Origin: JBBQWS01 sp038210415
GTDB lineage: Bacteria > Actinomycetota > Actinomycetes > Prado026
Direction of reading: 5' to 3'
Assembly (NCBI GenBank): GCA_038210415.1
Contig: JBBQWS010000036.1
Coordinates: forward strand, 1-35,000
Length of the DNA stretch: 35,000 nt
The position numbers were made by a program, and so were the translations under genes. The notes beneath the pieces were generated by a model. The model was not told where the DNA came from and made no database searches. It was given only the letters and a program-made list of their open reading frames with translations. Position 1 is the stretch's first letter, and every line of letters starts with the position of its first letter. This document shows, in pieces, positions 8,384-15,397 of this stretch.

Positions 8384-8857
8384 TCAGCTCCTCGCCGGGA
8401 AGACGCCCTGCAGGGCGATGATGAAGCTCAGACCCAGGTAGGGCGGCCGGTTGTTGTGCGGCTGACCGGCTGCGACGGCAGGGGCCGCGGCGATGTACCT
8501 GCCACGTGCTGCGGGCACGGCATCGGTCGGGTCCGGAGTGGTTCCTCGACGCGAGAACGCGGGGTGACTGTGGGTCGGAAGGGTCGCAGCTGATAGCGCT
8601 ACGTCTGCCGCACCACCGCTCTCGCCCACGACCCGCGGGGTGAGCCCGGGCCCGGTCCCTTGGCTGATCGGCACCTGGTCGCGCAGGTCCGGTAGCGCGA
8701 ACGTCGAGACACCGTTGCCGCCGTAGTTGATGCCCAGCAACGAGAACAACGCGGTGTTCTGCGAGATCGGCAGCACCTGGCCGTCGCAGAAGGCCCAGCC
8801 GCGCGGCGCGAAGTTGCCGGCGAAGAGCCGGATCTCGCCCACGAAGGGGTCAGTCAT
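8384..8857 (-). CDS. Phage tail collar domain protein, paralogue 3
   Basis: A third tail-collar (PF07484) protein of 157 residues. It begins DPFVGEIRLFAGNFAPRGWA with CDGQVLPI, INYGGNG and FALPDLRDQVP, where the usual LRGR is LRDQ. It ends LGLSFIIALQGVFPARS. I chose ATG 8857, where the family begins; the frame stays open upstream without homology. The start lies eight bases inside the 3' end of the DUF6916 gene, so the two are probably co-translated. It is the first collar gene in the direction of transcription. Confidence 0.88.
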   Translation of the reverse strand: MTDPFVGEIRLFAGNFAPRGWAFCDGQVLPISQNTALFSLLGINYGGNGVSTFALPDLRDQVPISQGTGPGLTPRVVGESGGAADVALSAATLPTHSHPAFSRRGTTPDPTDAVPAARGRYIAAAPAVAAGQPHNNRPPYLGLSFIIALQGVFPARS

Positions 8858-9290
8858 GGTGCCCACCTCCGGCGACGGTGACGACCCAGTCCTGGCCGCG
8901 TGCCGTCGGACGGCCCGACGGCACGACAAGGAAGAGGAACGACAGCCCTGGCGCCGTCAACGTGCCCACCTCGCCGCCCTGCCTCGCCGCCCGCGGGCCG
9001 GCGAACCGCAGCGAGAAGCTCAGCTCGGTGGCCTTGCTCCGGCCGACCCCCTCGACCGACTCGAGGGTCAGCCACACCGGTGCTGTGCCAGGTGGCGCGA
9101 AACGGAACGCGTGGCCGATCAGCGCAGTGAAGGTCGACGCATGCAGCGCCGGCGTCGTAGCGGCGTTCGCGATCGCCCAGGTGCCGAACCCGACCCCGGC
9201 TCCGGCCGCGGCGGTGAGCACGCCGGTCGAGGCAAGCAGCTGGCGTCTGCTGATCAGGACACGCTGATGGTGCGGCTGCGGATCGGACAT
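8850..9290 (-). CDS. DUF6916-like protein with twin-arginine signal
   Basis: A 146-residue protein, first in the minus-strand collar operon. Residues 13-45 carry a twin-arginine export signal (ISRRQLLAS followed by an Ala/Gly-rich hydrophobic stretch). The rest resembles the small beta domain of DUF6916: TFTALIGHAFRF, a LTLESVEGV strand, LSFSLRFAGP, and a final LSFLFLVVPSG strand with a short tail. DUF6916 genes commonly sit beside tail-collar genes, which fits here. Being folded before export, it may be the surface or periplasmic anchor for the collar proteins; that is inference. The ATG at 9290 is preceded by GAGG. Confidence 0.78.
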   Translation of the reverse strand: MSDPQPHHQRVLISRRQLLASTGVLTAAAGAGVGFGTWAIANAATTPALHASTFTALIGHAFRFAPPGTAPVWLTLESVEGVGRSKATELSFSLRFAGPRAARQGGEVGTLTAPGLSFLFLVVPSGRPTARGQDWVVTVAGGGHHD

Positions 9291-9458
9291 GACGGGAGCC
9301 TCGCTCTCCAGCTTTCGTCCAGTCGGGTGTTCCGGAGCATAGAGTCCGGGGCCCGCGGACGTACAGGGTCCGGGAGGTGAACAACCTTTCAGGACGGCCA
9401 GAGCGTCCTCATCATTGAAGGGCCCGCAGCGGGGCGTCCGGAGGAATCGGGGGACGGA

Positions 9459-9646
9459 GTGGTCGAGCGCGCCGAGTTCGAGGACTTCGTCGAGGCACGT
9501 GGTCGTACGACGACACGAGTGCGGAGTCGGGCTGGACCCTGGCGGACCTGGGGCTCAAGTCCGGCGTGAGCGTGACGGTCAGCGTGACCGTGCACCGTTA
9601 CGTCGGCGCCACCTGGCAGCTGTCCGGCTTCGACAGGGCCCCCTGA
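9459..9646 (+). pseudogene. Chimeric remnant: SigE-like sigma start joined to an unknown C-terminus
   Basis: GTG 9459 opens VVERAEFEDFVEARGRT, which resembles the first helix of actinobacterial SigE-family ECF sigma factors (pattern EFxxFVxAR). The match ends after about 17 residues. From about 9503, in another frame, SYDDTSAESGWTLADLG continues to a TGA at 9644 with SVTVHRYVGATWQLSGFD, which looks like a real protein C-terminus of a type I do not recognise. The simplest reading is a deletion that removed most of a sigma gene and most of a downstream gene, fusing the two ends out of frame near 9500. The sigma match is short, so this is tentative. Confidence 0.45.
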
Positions 9647-9655
9647 CCCCCCTTC

Positions 9656-9797
9656 CCGCCACATGGGTCCCTTCATGCCGCTAGGCCGAGCTCTTGGGAC
9701 ACTGACGGAGCGGCGCCGACCCAGGGGGTGGTCTCAAGCGTCGCTGGTGAGTGTGCTGAAAGCTCGGTCTAGTGGCATGAAGGGACCCATGTGGCGG
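9656..9797. repeat. Inverted-repeat element, possible MITE-like sequence
   Basis: Bases 9656-9692 and 9761-9797 are reverse complements over 37 bases with two mismatches. The core of the left arm is ACATGGGTCCCTTCATGCC. Weaker complementarity continues inward (ACACT near 9710 opposite AGTGT near 9750), so the whole element could fold into one long hairpin. It lies in a gene-poor stretch between the remnant and the CoA-transferase gene. No transposase or clear target duplication is visible. It could be a miniature transposable element, a dispersed repeat, or a transcription barrier. Confidence 0.65.
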
Positions 9798-9817
9798 TGG
9801 GGGTGGGGTGCAGCGGA

Positions 9818-9831
9818 GGGACGAAAGGCTC
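9818..9831. promoter_or_regulatory. DevR-box-like site upstream of the CoA-transferase gene
   Basis: GGGACGAAAGGCTC fits the half-site spacing of the DevR/DosR box (GGGAC, four bases, G-rich half). The left half is perfect and the right half has mismatches. It lies 53 bases before the GTG of the CoA-transferase gene. Support comes mainly from better boxes at 13514 and 15315 in the same locus. Confidence 0.35.
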
Positions 9832-9884
9832 TAGCGGCGGGGGTCGTTGGTGCTTTACAAAGAGAGACCGCCGAGAGGAGCAGT

Positions 9885-11153
9885 GTGAGCCCGCGCAGCA
9901 CCAGCATCGAAGAATTGGCCTTGCTCGTCGAAGGGTCCGGGCCGCTGCCGCGGGTGGTGGTGTCGGGAAACTTCGCGACCCCGTTGCCGGTGCTCGACGC
10001 CATCGACAAGGTCGTGCCGGAGTGGACGCTGCACGTGCTGAACGCGCAGCCCGGCCTACCGACCCGTGCCGGCGTCCGCCTCGAGACCTGCTTCATCGGT
10101 CCGGGGATGCGCGACCAGCCGACGCTGTCGTACGTACCCAGCCGGTTGTCGATGTTGCCGGTGCTGCTCAAGACGACGCTGCCACCGGACGTCGTGATCG
10201 TGCACACGACGCTGCCACGCGACGGGTCAGTGTCGCTCGGCACCGAGGTGAACATCCTGCCTGCGGCGATCGAGGCGGCTCGAGCGCGCGGTGGTCTGGT
10301 CGTTGCCGCAGTCAACCCGAACATGCCGTGGACGTACGGCGACGCGGTGATCTCGCTGGACCTGGTGGACGTGATTGTGGAGGTCGACGCACCACTTCGT
10401 TCGACCCCGCCGTCCGTGCCCGACCCGGTGTCTCAGCAGATCGGCGCGCTCGTGGCGGCCCGGGTCAGCGACGGAGCCACCTTGCAGGCGGGGATCGGCG
10501 CGGTTCCCGATGCGGCACTGCTCGGCCTGCGCGGCCGCCATGACCTGGGCATCTGGGCCGAGATGGTCAGCGACGGCGTGATGGGTCTCGACACCGCCGG
10601 CGCCTTAGACCCGACCCGTCCGGTCGTGGCGTCGTTCATGTTCGGCAGCGATGACCTGTACCGCTGGGCCGACGGCAACCGTCAGCTCAGCATGCTGCGC
10701 ACCGAGACCGTCAACGACCCGGCGCGGATCTCGGCGAACCCGCTCATGGTCTCGGTGAACACCGCGCTCGAGGTCGACCTGTTCGCGCAGGCCAACGGGG
10801 CACGGGTGCGGTCCCGTGCCTACTCCGGTTTCGGCGGCCAGCCCGACTTCGTGGTCGGCGCGCTGCACTCGTCGGGAGGCCAGGCCCTGATCGCCCTGCG
10901 TTCGTGGCACCCGCGGGCCGACTGCTCGACGATCGTGCCGTTGCTGGACGGGCCGGCCACGTCGTTCCAGCACACCGCGGTGATCACCGAGCAGGGCACC
11001 GCCGTGCTGTGGGGCCAAGACCAGCACGAGCAGGCAAGAGTCCTCATCGACCACGCGGCGGATCCCCGGGCCCGGGACGAGCTGCGCGAGGAGGCGGCCG
11101 AGCTCGGGCTGGCCGGCCGGCCAGGCGCCGAACGGCTGCCGGCGGGAAGGTAG
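9885..11153 (+). CDS. Acetyl-CoA hydrolase/CoA-transferase family protein
   Basis: A 422-residue member of the acetyl-CoA hydrolase/4-hydroxybutyrate CoA-transferase family (class I CoA-transferases), which moves CoA between short-chain acids or hydrolyses acyl-CoA. The C-terminal half has QAGIGAVPDAAL, then HDLGIWAEMVSDGV, where Glu226 is in the position of the catalytic glutamate. GFGGQPDFVVGA and the end of the fold (FQHTAVITEQGTAVLWG) follow. GTG 9885 follows GAGAGGAG; the frame is open back to 9663, but that part runs through the inverted repeat. Such enzymes can conserve energy or recycle CoA during fermentation. A DevR-box-like site upstream and a nitroreductase/devR downstream would fit use under low oxygen. 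The real acyl substrate is unknown. Confidence 0.87.
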   Translation: MSPRSTSIEELALLVEGSGPLPRVVVSGNFATPLPVLDAIDKVVPEWTLHVLNAQPGLPTRAGVRLETCFIGPGMRDQPTLSYVPSRLSMLPVLLKTTLPPDVVIVHTTLPRDGSVSLGTEVNILPAAIEAARARGGLVVAAVNPNMPWTYGDAVISLDLVDVIVEVDAPLRSTPPSVPDPVSQQIGALVAARVSDGATLQAGIGAVPDAALLGLRGRHDLGIWAEMVSDGVMGLDTAGALDPTRPVVASFMFGSDDLYRWADGNRQLSMLRTETVNDPARISANPLMVSVNTALEVDLFAQANGARVRSRAYSGFGGQPDFVVGALHSSGGQALIALRSWHPRADCSTIVPLLDGPATSFQHTAVITEQGTAVLWGQDQHEQARVLIDHAADPRARDELREEAAELGLAGRPGAERLPAGR

Positions 11154-11224
11154 CTGTCGCTCGAGTCGTGACTCAGCAGCACGCTGGGCTTCCAGCCGCT
11201 CCCGCTCGTCGAGGTGGTGAAGAC

Positions 11225-11238
11225 TGGGTCTTCGGCCG
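11225..11238. promoter_or_regulatory. Weak DevR-box-like site upstream of the nitroreductase gene
   Basis: TGGGTCTTCGGCCG matches the clear box at 13514-13527 (read on the minus strand) at 10 of 14 positions. It overlaps a 6-3-6 inverted repeat (GAAGAC/GTCTTC, 11219-11233) and lies 72 bases before the nitroreductase ATG. The match is weak and rests on context: Acg-type nitroreductases are classic DosR targets in Mycobacterium tuberculosis. Confidence 0.25.
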
Positions 11239-11310
11239 CTTCAACACGACGACTGCTCTCGCCGGGACCTCCGGAGCCGTACGGTTGGCCAGAGAACACA
11301 GGAGGACTGC

Positions 11311-12303
11311 ATGAGCACTGCGGGAAGCACCCCGTCGCCGCTCGACCGGGAACAGATCGACGCGGTGGTCATGGCGGCGTGTCAGGCACCGTCGATCCTC
11401 AACTCCCAGCCGTGGCGGTTCCGCGCACAGGGGTCCGACATCGACGTCTTCGCCGTCCCCGAGCGGTCGCCCGCCGTTCTCGACCCGAGCAGTCGCGAGA
11501 CCCTGCTCTCCCTTGGTGCCTCGTTGCTCAACCTCCGGCTCGCGGTCTCCGCGCTGGGACGGATGCCCGGAGTCCAGTTCCTGCCTTCGCCGGAGGACCG
11601 TACGCACGTCGCCCGGCTTCGGGTCGGCGGCCCGGGCCGGATCAGCGAGCTGGAGCGTCCGCTGTACGAGGCAATCGGGACCCGACGGACGAGCCGGGCG
11701 CCGTTCACCGACGAGCACGTCCCGGAGGAGCAGTTCGCCCACCTGCAGGATGCCGCCGCGGCCGAGGGGGGCTGGCTCGACCCCGCCACCGGACTGCACC
11801 GCCGCACCGTCCTCGAGGTGCTGCACGAGGCTGACAGCGCGCAGCGCAGCGACCCGGTACTCGTGCGGGAGGTCGCTCGCTGGACGGGCGACCGTTATCA
11901 CCCCGACATCGGGATCCCGCAGGACGCGCTGGGTCCGCGCCCGCGCAACCCGTCCGCGGCGGTGCGTGACCTGACGTTGGGCGCCTCCCGCGACCGCGAT
12001 TCGGCAGTGTTCGAGAACGCCGGACTGCTCGCCGTGCTGCTGACGACGGGCGACACCGCCGCTGACTGGTTGCGAGGGGGCCTTGCACTCGAGCGGGTGC
12101 TGCTCACGGCGACCCACCTCGGCCTGTCGGTCGGCCTGCTGTCGCACGGCACCGAGGTGGTGAGCCTGCGCCCGCTCGTCCGTGACCCCGGCAGCCGTTG
12201 GCGGTTCCCCCAGATCGTGCTCCGGTTCGGCCACGGGCCCACCGGGCCGGCTACGCCCCGACTTCCCCTGTCGGACGTGCTCGACGTCGTCGGGGCGGCG
12301 TGA
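11311..12303 (+). CDS. Acg-like nitroreductase family protein
   Basis: A 330-residue protein of the Acg/Rv3131 type, an actinobacterial nitroreductase-fold family with two fused flavin-fold repeats. The N-terminal FMN-region motif APSILNSQPWRF is at 26-37. A second motif, the IGTRRTSRAPF segment, follows at about 127-137. The C-terminal part has GGLALERVLLTATHLGLSVGLLSHGTE, typical of the group, ending in a PQIVLRFGHG strand. In M. tuberculosis the relatives Acg (Rv2032), Rv3127 and Rv3131 belong to the DosR regulon; devR lies directly downstream here. ATG 11311 is preceded by CAGGAGGA. Acg relatives lack nitroreductase activity and may sequester flavin, so an enzymatic role is uncertain. Confidence 0.88.
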   Translation: MSTAGSTPSPLDREQIDAVVMAACQAPSILNSQPWRFRAQGSDIDVFAVPERSPAVLDPSSRETLLSLGASLLNLRLAVSALGRMPGVQFLPSPEDRTHVARLRVGGPGRISELERPLYEAIGTRRTSRAPFTDEHVPEEQFAHLQDAAAAEGGWLDPATGLHRRTVLEVLHEADSAQRSDPVLVREVARWTGDRYHPDIGIPQDALGPRPRNPSAAVRDLTLGASRDRDSAVFENAGLLAVLLTTGDTAADWLRGGLALERVLLTATHLGLSVGLLSHGTEVVSLRPLVRDPGSRWRFPQIVLRFGHGPTGPATPRLPLSDVLDVVGAA

Positions 12304-12347
12304 GTGAACGTCAACCGAATTCGCGACCGAGTGAGGATGCGAAAGCC

Positions 12348-13040
12348 ATGACCGACGACCTGACGCCCGCCGACCGGGCTACCCCGATCCGGGTCTTCCT
12401 GCTGGACGACCACGAGGTGGTCCGACGCGGCGTCCAGGAGCTCCTCGAGTCCGAGAGCGACATCGTGGTCGTCGGTGAGGCCGGCACGGCCGCGGAGGCA
12501 CTCGCCCGGGTCCCGGCACTTCGTCCAGACGTGGCCGTGCTCGACGTGCGGTTGCCGGACGGCGACGGGGTCAGCGTCTGCCGTGACCTCCGGTCGCAGA
12601 TGCCGGAGCTGGCGTGCCTGATGCTCACCTCGTTCGCCGACGACGAGGCCCTCTTCGACGCCATCATGGCCGGCGCGTCCGGGTACGTCCTCAAGCAGAT
12701 CCGCGGGGCCGACCTGATCGGCGCGGTCCGGGCGGTCGCATCGGGGCAGTCGCTGCTCGACCCGCGCACCACCGCGACCCTCATGGAACGGCTACGCGGC
12801 CCCGCCGAGCCGAACGACCCGCTGAAGGGGTTGACCGACCGCGAGCGAGAGATCCTGGCCCTCATCGGCGAAGGGCTCACGAACCGGCAGATCGGTGAGC
12901 ACCTTCACCTGGCCGAGAAGACCGTGAAGAACTACGTCTCGCATCTGTTCGCCAAGCTGGGGATGGAGCGGCGGACCCAGGCTGCGGTGTTTGCCGCGGA
13001 CGTCCGGCGGCCCGGGACCCACGAGCCGGAACGGCACTAG
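12348..13040 (+). CDS. devR: DevR/DosR-type response regulator (NarL family)
   Basis: A 230-residue two-component regulator very close in pattern to mycobacterial DevR (DosR). The receiver domain (about 14-130) has DDHEVV at 20-25, the phosphoacceptor Asp66 in LDVRLPDGDG, Thr94 in the LTSFADDEA switch and Lys116 in YVLKQIRG. The LuxR-type DNA-binding domain (about 160-220) reads LTDREREILALIGEGLTNRQ, then AEKTVKNYVSHLFAKLGMERR and TQAAVFA, with the TVKNYVS recognition helix of the DevR group. It lies 44 bases after the nitroreductase gene, so the two are likely co-transcribed. Its sensor is almost certainly the DosS-like kinase at 13539, though the two genes are on opposite strands with a flavoprotein gene between them. 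Confidence 0.93.
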   Translation: MTDDLTPADRATPIRVFLLDDHEVVRRGVQELLESESDIVVVGEAGTAAEALARVPALRPDVAVLDVRLPDGDGVSVCRDLRSQMPELACLMLTSFADDEALFDAIMAGASGYVLKQIRGADLIGAVRAVASGQSLLDPRTTATLMERLRGPAEPNDPLKGLTDREREILALIGEGLTNRQIGEHLHLAEKTVKNYVSHLFAKLGMERRTQAAVFAADVRRPGTHEPERH

Positions 13041-13066
13041 CCACGAGGCCAGCCTGAGCCACCGAG

Positions 13067-13477
13067 TCAGACCGGCTGGTAGGTGATCCGCAGTCCGGTG
13101 ATGATCGTGGGCGATAGCCGCACGAACCTCGGTCCGCCCGAGTCGACCCAGGCCTGGATCCCGAGCTCGGCGGCGCGCTGCTGGTCGTCGGGGTCGGTCA
13201 TCGGGGTGGCCAGGCCGGTGGCCACGACGCTCCAGCCGGCGCCGCGATGCTCGTCGATGTGGTCGACCTGGAAGGCGATCACGGTCCCGTCCAAGGCGAG
13301 GGCGACCTTCGAGGTGTCGTTACTCCTGAAGACGATGTCCCCGGAGTCGAGCGCGTACGCGACCGGCAAGGCAGTCGGCAGCGCCTGCTCGGTCAGGATC
13401 ACACGCCCGATCTTCGCGCTCGCGAGAAGCTCCTCGCACTCCGCCCGACTGAGCGTGTGGCTGTGACGCTCGTACAT
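13067..13477 (-). CDS. Pyridoxamine 5'-phosphate oxidase-like flavin-binding protein
   Basis: A 136-residue split-barrel protein of the PNPOx-like family, as found in several DosR-regulated genes. It has LSRAECEELLASAKIGRVIL, the PVAYALDSGDIVFRS strands, VIAFQVDHIDEHRGAGWSV and a VVATGLATPM strand. It may bind FMN, F420 or heme; the sequence does not say which. I chose ATG 13477 (MYERHSHTLS), preceded by GGTGAG; the frame is open to 13513 but would then overlap a DevR-box-like palindrome at 13514-13527. The gene converges on devR with a 26-base gap and lies downstream of devS on the same strand. The site upstream suggests DevR control. Confidence 0.87.
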   Translation of the reverse strand: MYERHSHTLSRAECEELLASAKIGRVILTEQALPTALPVAYALDSGDIVFRSNDTSKVALALDGTVIAFQVDHIDEHRGAGWSVVATGLATPMTDPDDQQRAAELGIQAWVDSGGPRFVRLSPTIITGLRITYQPV

Positions 13478-13513
13478 TCGCTCACCATCGCCGCCGCCGC
13501 CCGTCGCAAGCAA

Positions 13514-13527
13514 GGGCCGAAGGTCCC
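13514..13527 (-). promoter_or_regulatory. DevR box upstream of the PNPOx-like gene
   Basis: Read on the minus strand the site is GGGACCTTCGGCCC, a two-half-site palindrome (GGGAC, CTTC, GGCCC) that fits the DevR/DosR box pattern GGGACTWWAGTCCC at its outer positions. It is centred about 43 bases before the ATG of the PNPOx-like gene, a suitable position to activate its promoter. It lies in the gap between that gene and the end of devS. Confidence 0.6.
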
Positions 13528-13538
13528 GGGCGGCCGGG

Positions 13539-15227
13539 TTACTGCTGGCCGCGGCCGTTCTCCCGCCACTGCCGTGCGATCGGAGCCGTCCAGACCAGCT
13601 CGGTACCGGTCGTCGCCGTGTGCGTGACGGCGTTGAGTGATCCGCCGAGCGAAAGGGCCCGCTCGGCGAGGTTCAACAGCCCGCTGCGGCGGCCGCCAGG
13701 AGCGATCCCGATCCCGTTGTCGAGAACCCGCAGCTGCACCTCGTCGGCGTCGACCCGGATGCCGACCTCCACCCGGTCCGCTTCGCTGTGCCGGGCGGCG
13801 TTCGACAAGGCCTCGACCAGCACGGCGACCAGATGGGAGGCGACCTCCGCAGGGACGGCGGTGTCGACGGGGCCGTCAAAGCGCACGGAGGGCGCGAAAC
13901 CGAGCGCACCGGACGCGGCGTCGGCGGCGTCGAGCAGCTGTGACCGCAGGCTCTTGCCGTCGGCCTTGGCGGGGGTCTGCAGCGCGTAGATCGCCGACCG
14001 GATCTCGCGGATCGTCATGTCGAGCTCGTCGACCACGTGGCGCACCCGGGTCACGGCCTCTTCGTTGTCGAGCAGCCGGGTCATGCTCTCGAGCTGCATG
14101 CCGCTGGCGAACAACCGCTGGATCACCAGGTCGTGCAGGTCGCGGGCGATACGGTCGCGGTCCTCGTAAAGCACGACGCGTTCGCCCTCGCGGCGCGCCT
14201 CGGCGAGCTGGAGGGCGACTGCGGCCTGGCCGGCGAAGCCCTCGAGCATCTGCGCGGCCTGTCCGCCGAAGGGAAGCCCGTTCGGCGGCAGGATGACCGC
14301 GAGCACGCCGCGGACCCCGCCCGAGTCGAGGAGCGGGACGAGCATCGCCGGCCCAGCACTGTCCGCCAGCGCGACACCGATCGGGTCGCCGGGCTCGAGG
14401 CGGGTCACCGTGACTACCTCGGCCGACCGGAAGCAGTGCCCGATCAGGCTCGCGTCCTTGGGCACCGCCAGTCCGAGCAACCGGTCGCTGGCCGCACCGT
14501 CGGCGACCTCGACGACGAGTGCGTGCTCTGCTCCGGGCAGGGCGATGAACGAGCAGGCCGCCTCGGCGAGCTCGCGCGCCCGCAGTGCCACGATGGCGAG
14601 CGCCGCGGCCGGGTCTGCGCCGGACATCAGCGAGGTGGTGACCTCGGTCGAAGCCTGCAACCAGCGCTCGCGGCGCCGCGCCTCGTCGTAGAGCCGGGCG
14701 TTCTCGACCGCGACCCCGGCAGCGGCGGCGAGGGCGACGACAACCCGCTCGTCCTCCTCGTCGAAGGGCACTCCGCCGTGCTTCTCGGTCAGATAGAGGT
14801 TGCCGAACACCTCGTCGCGCACCCTGATGGGTACGCCGAGGAAGCTCTTCATCACCGGATGGTTCGGCGGGAACCCGTACGACGCAGTGTGCCGAGTCAG
14901 ATCGGTCAGCCGTAGCGGCTCCGGGTCGGAGATAAGGACGCCGAGGATGCCCTGCCCACCCGGCAGCGGCCCGATCGCCGCCCTGACGTTGTCGTCGATG
15001 CCGACCGTCAGGAACTGGGCCAGGTGTCCTGGTTCCCCGATCACCCCTGGTTCCCCGATCACCCCCAGTGCGCCATACGACGCGTCGACGAGGGTCACGG
15101 CCGCTTCGATGATGCGGTATAGCACCGTCGTCAGATCGAGCTCGCTGCCGACGGCCACGATGGCCTCGAGAAGGCTGCCCGGCAGCGGCTCGACCAGAGC
15201 TGGCCTGCTCGCGGCCTCACCCTTCAA
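13539..15227 (-). CDS. devS: DosS/DevS-like heme GAF sensor histidine kinase
   Basis: A soluble sensor kinase of the DevS/DosS family with two GAF domains (about 25-180 and 185-345), a HisKA_3 dimerisation domain with phospho-acceptor His365 (DLHDLVIQRLF) and a HATPase domain (DNGIGI near 503). GAF-A keeps the residues that bind and contact heme in M. tuberculosis DosS: His123 in NHPVMKSFLGVP aligns with DosS His149, and Tyr145 in GNLYLTEK aligns with Tyr171. It should therefore sense O2, NO, CO or redox state and phosphorylate DevR. An exact 18-base tandem duplication adds six residues (VIGEPG repeated) to an early GAF-A loop. The start is uncertain: TTG 15227 has GGGGAG seven bases upstream and leaves room for the DevR box; GTG 15287 would add 20 residues with a weaker ribosome site. 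Confidence 0.9.
   Translation of the reverse strand: MKGEAASRPALVEPLPGSLLEAIVAVGSELDLTTVLYRIIEAAVTLVDASYGALGVIGEPGVIGEPGHLAQFLTVGIDDNVRAAIGPLPGGQGILGVLISDPEPLRLTDLTRHTASYGFPPNHPVMKSFLGVPIRVRDEVFGNLYLTEKHGGVPFDEEDERVVVALAAAAGVAVENARLYDEARRRERWLQASTEVTTSLMSGADPAAALAIVALRARELAEAACSFIALPGAEHALVVEVADGAASDRLLGLAVPKDASLIGHCFRSAEVVTVTRLEPGDPIGVALADSAGPAMLVPLLDSGGVRGVLAVILPPNGLPFGGQAAQMLEGFAGQAAVALQLAEARREGERVVLYEDRDRIARDLHDLVIQRLFASGMQLESMTRLLDNEEAVTRVRHVVDELDMTIREIRSAIYALQTPAKADGKSLRSQLLDAADAASGALGFAPSVRFDGPVDTAVPAEVASHLVAVLVEALSNAARHSEADRVEVGIRVDADEVQLRVLDNGIGIAPGGRRSGLLNLAERALSLGGSLNAVTHTATTGTELVWTAPIARQWRENGRGQQ
15029..15064. repeat. 18-base tandem duplication inside devS
   Basis: The unit CTGGTTCCCCGATCACCC occurs twice, head to tail and without mismatch. 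It is in frame and duplicates six residues in a strand-loop region at the start of the heme GAF domain. The lack of divergence suggests a recent event. Confidence 0.9.
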
Positions 15228-15314
15228 CGTCTCACTCCCCGCAGCTGCTGTGGCTTGTCCGTAGCCCGGACGGGTCAACCTTGCCACGGCGGTGCCCCGA
15301 GGGGGTCTGCGACA

Positions 15315-15328
15315 GGGACTTTGGTCCC
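15315..15328. promoter_or_regulatory. DevR box between devS and the cytochrome b operon
   Basis: GGGACTTTGGTCCC differs from the M. tuberculosis DosR consensus core GGGACTWWAGTCCC at one position and is an inverted repeat of GGGAC. It lies 88 bases before the preferred devS start on the minus strand. On the plus strand it is 70 bases before the ATG of a short leader ORF (15398) that is coupled to the cytochrome b operon. It could serve one or both directions, giving autoregulation of the sensor and hypoxic induction of the cytochrome genes. Confidence 0.7.
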
Positions 15329-15397
15329 GATCAGCGGGGACCTGCGCCTCTGCCTCCCCCTCGGACCGCCCCGGAAGGCTCTCCCACGGAGGCAGCC

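Larger units (their letters stand above)
9291..9884. other. Non-coding stretch with gene remnant and inverted repeat
   Basis: No intact gene is visible in this 594-base stretch. From left to right it should hold the promoter of the DUF6916/collar operon (minus strand), a chimeric gene remnant at 9459-9646, a long imperfect inverted repeat at 9656-9797, a DevR-box-like sequence at 9818-9831, and the ribosome binding site for the CoA-transferase gene at 9873-9880. Confidence 0.6.

Noticed and set aside
6931..9290. Prophage remnant, suggested by tail-collar domains
   Set aside because: No capsid, terminase, portal, integrase or lysis genes are near; PF07484 proteins often occur in non-phage operons with DUF6916.
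9663..9884. N-terminal extension of the CoA-transferase frame to 9663
   Set aside because: It runs through the inverted repeat, has no family similarity, and a well-placed GAGAGGAG with GTG 9885 gives the expected start.
11183..11196. Small hairpin (GCTGG, four bases, CCAGC) after the CoA-transferase gene as a terminator
   Set aside because: The stem is only five pairs with no T-run, and the stretch more likely contains the nitroreductase promoter.
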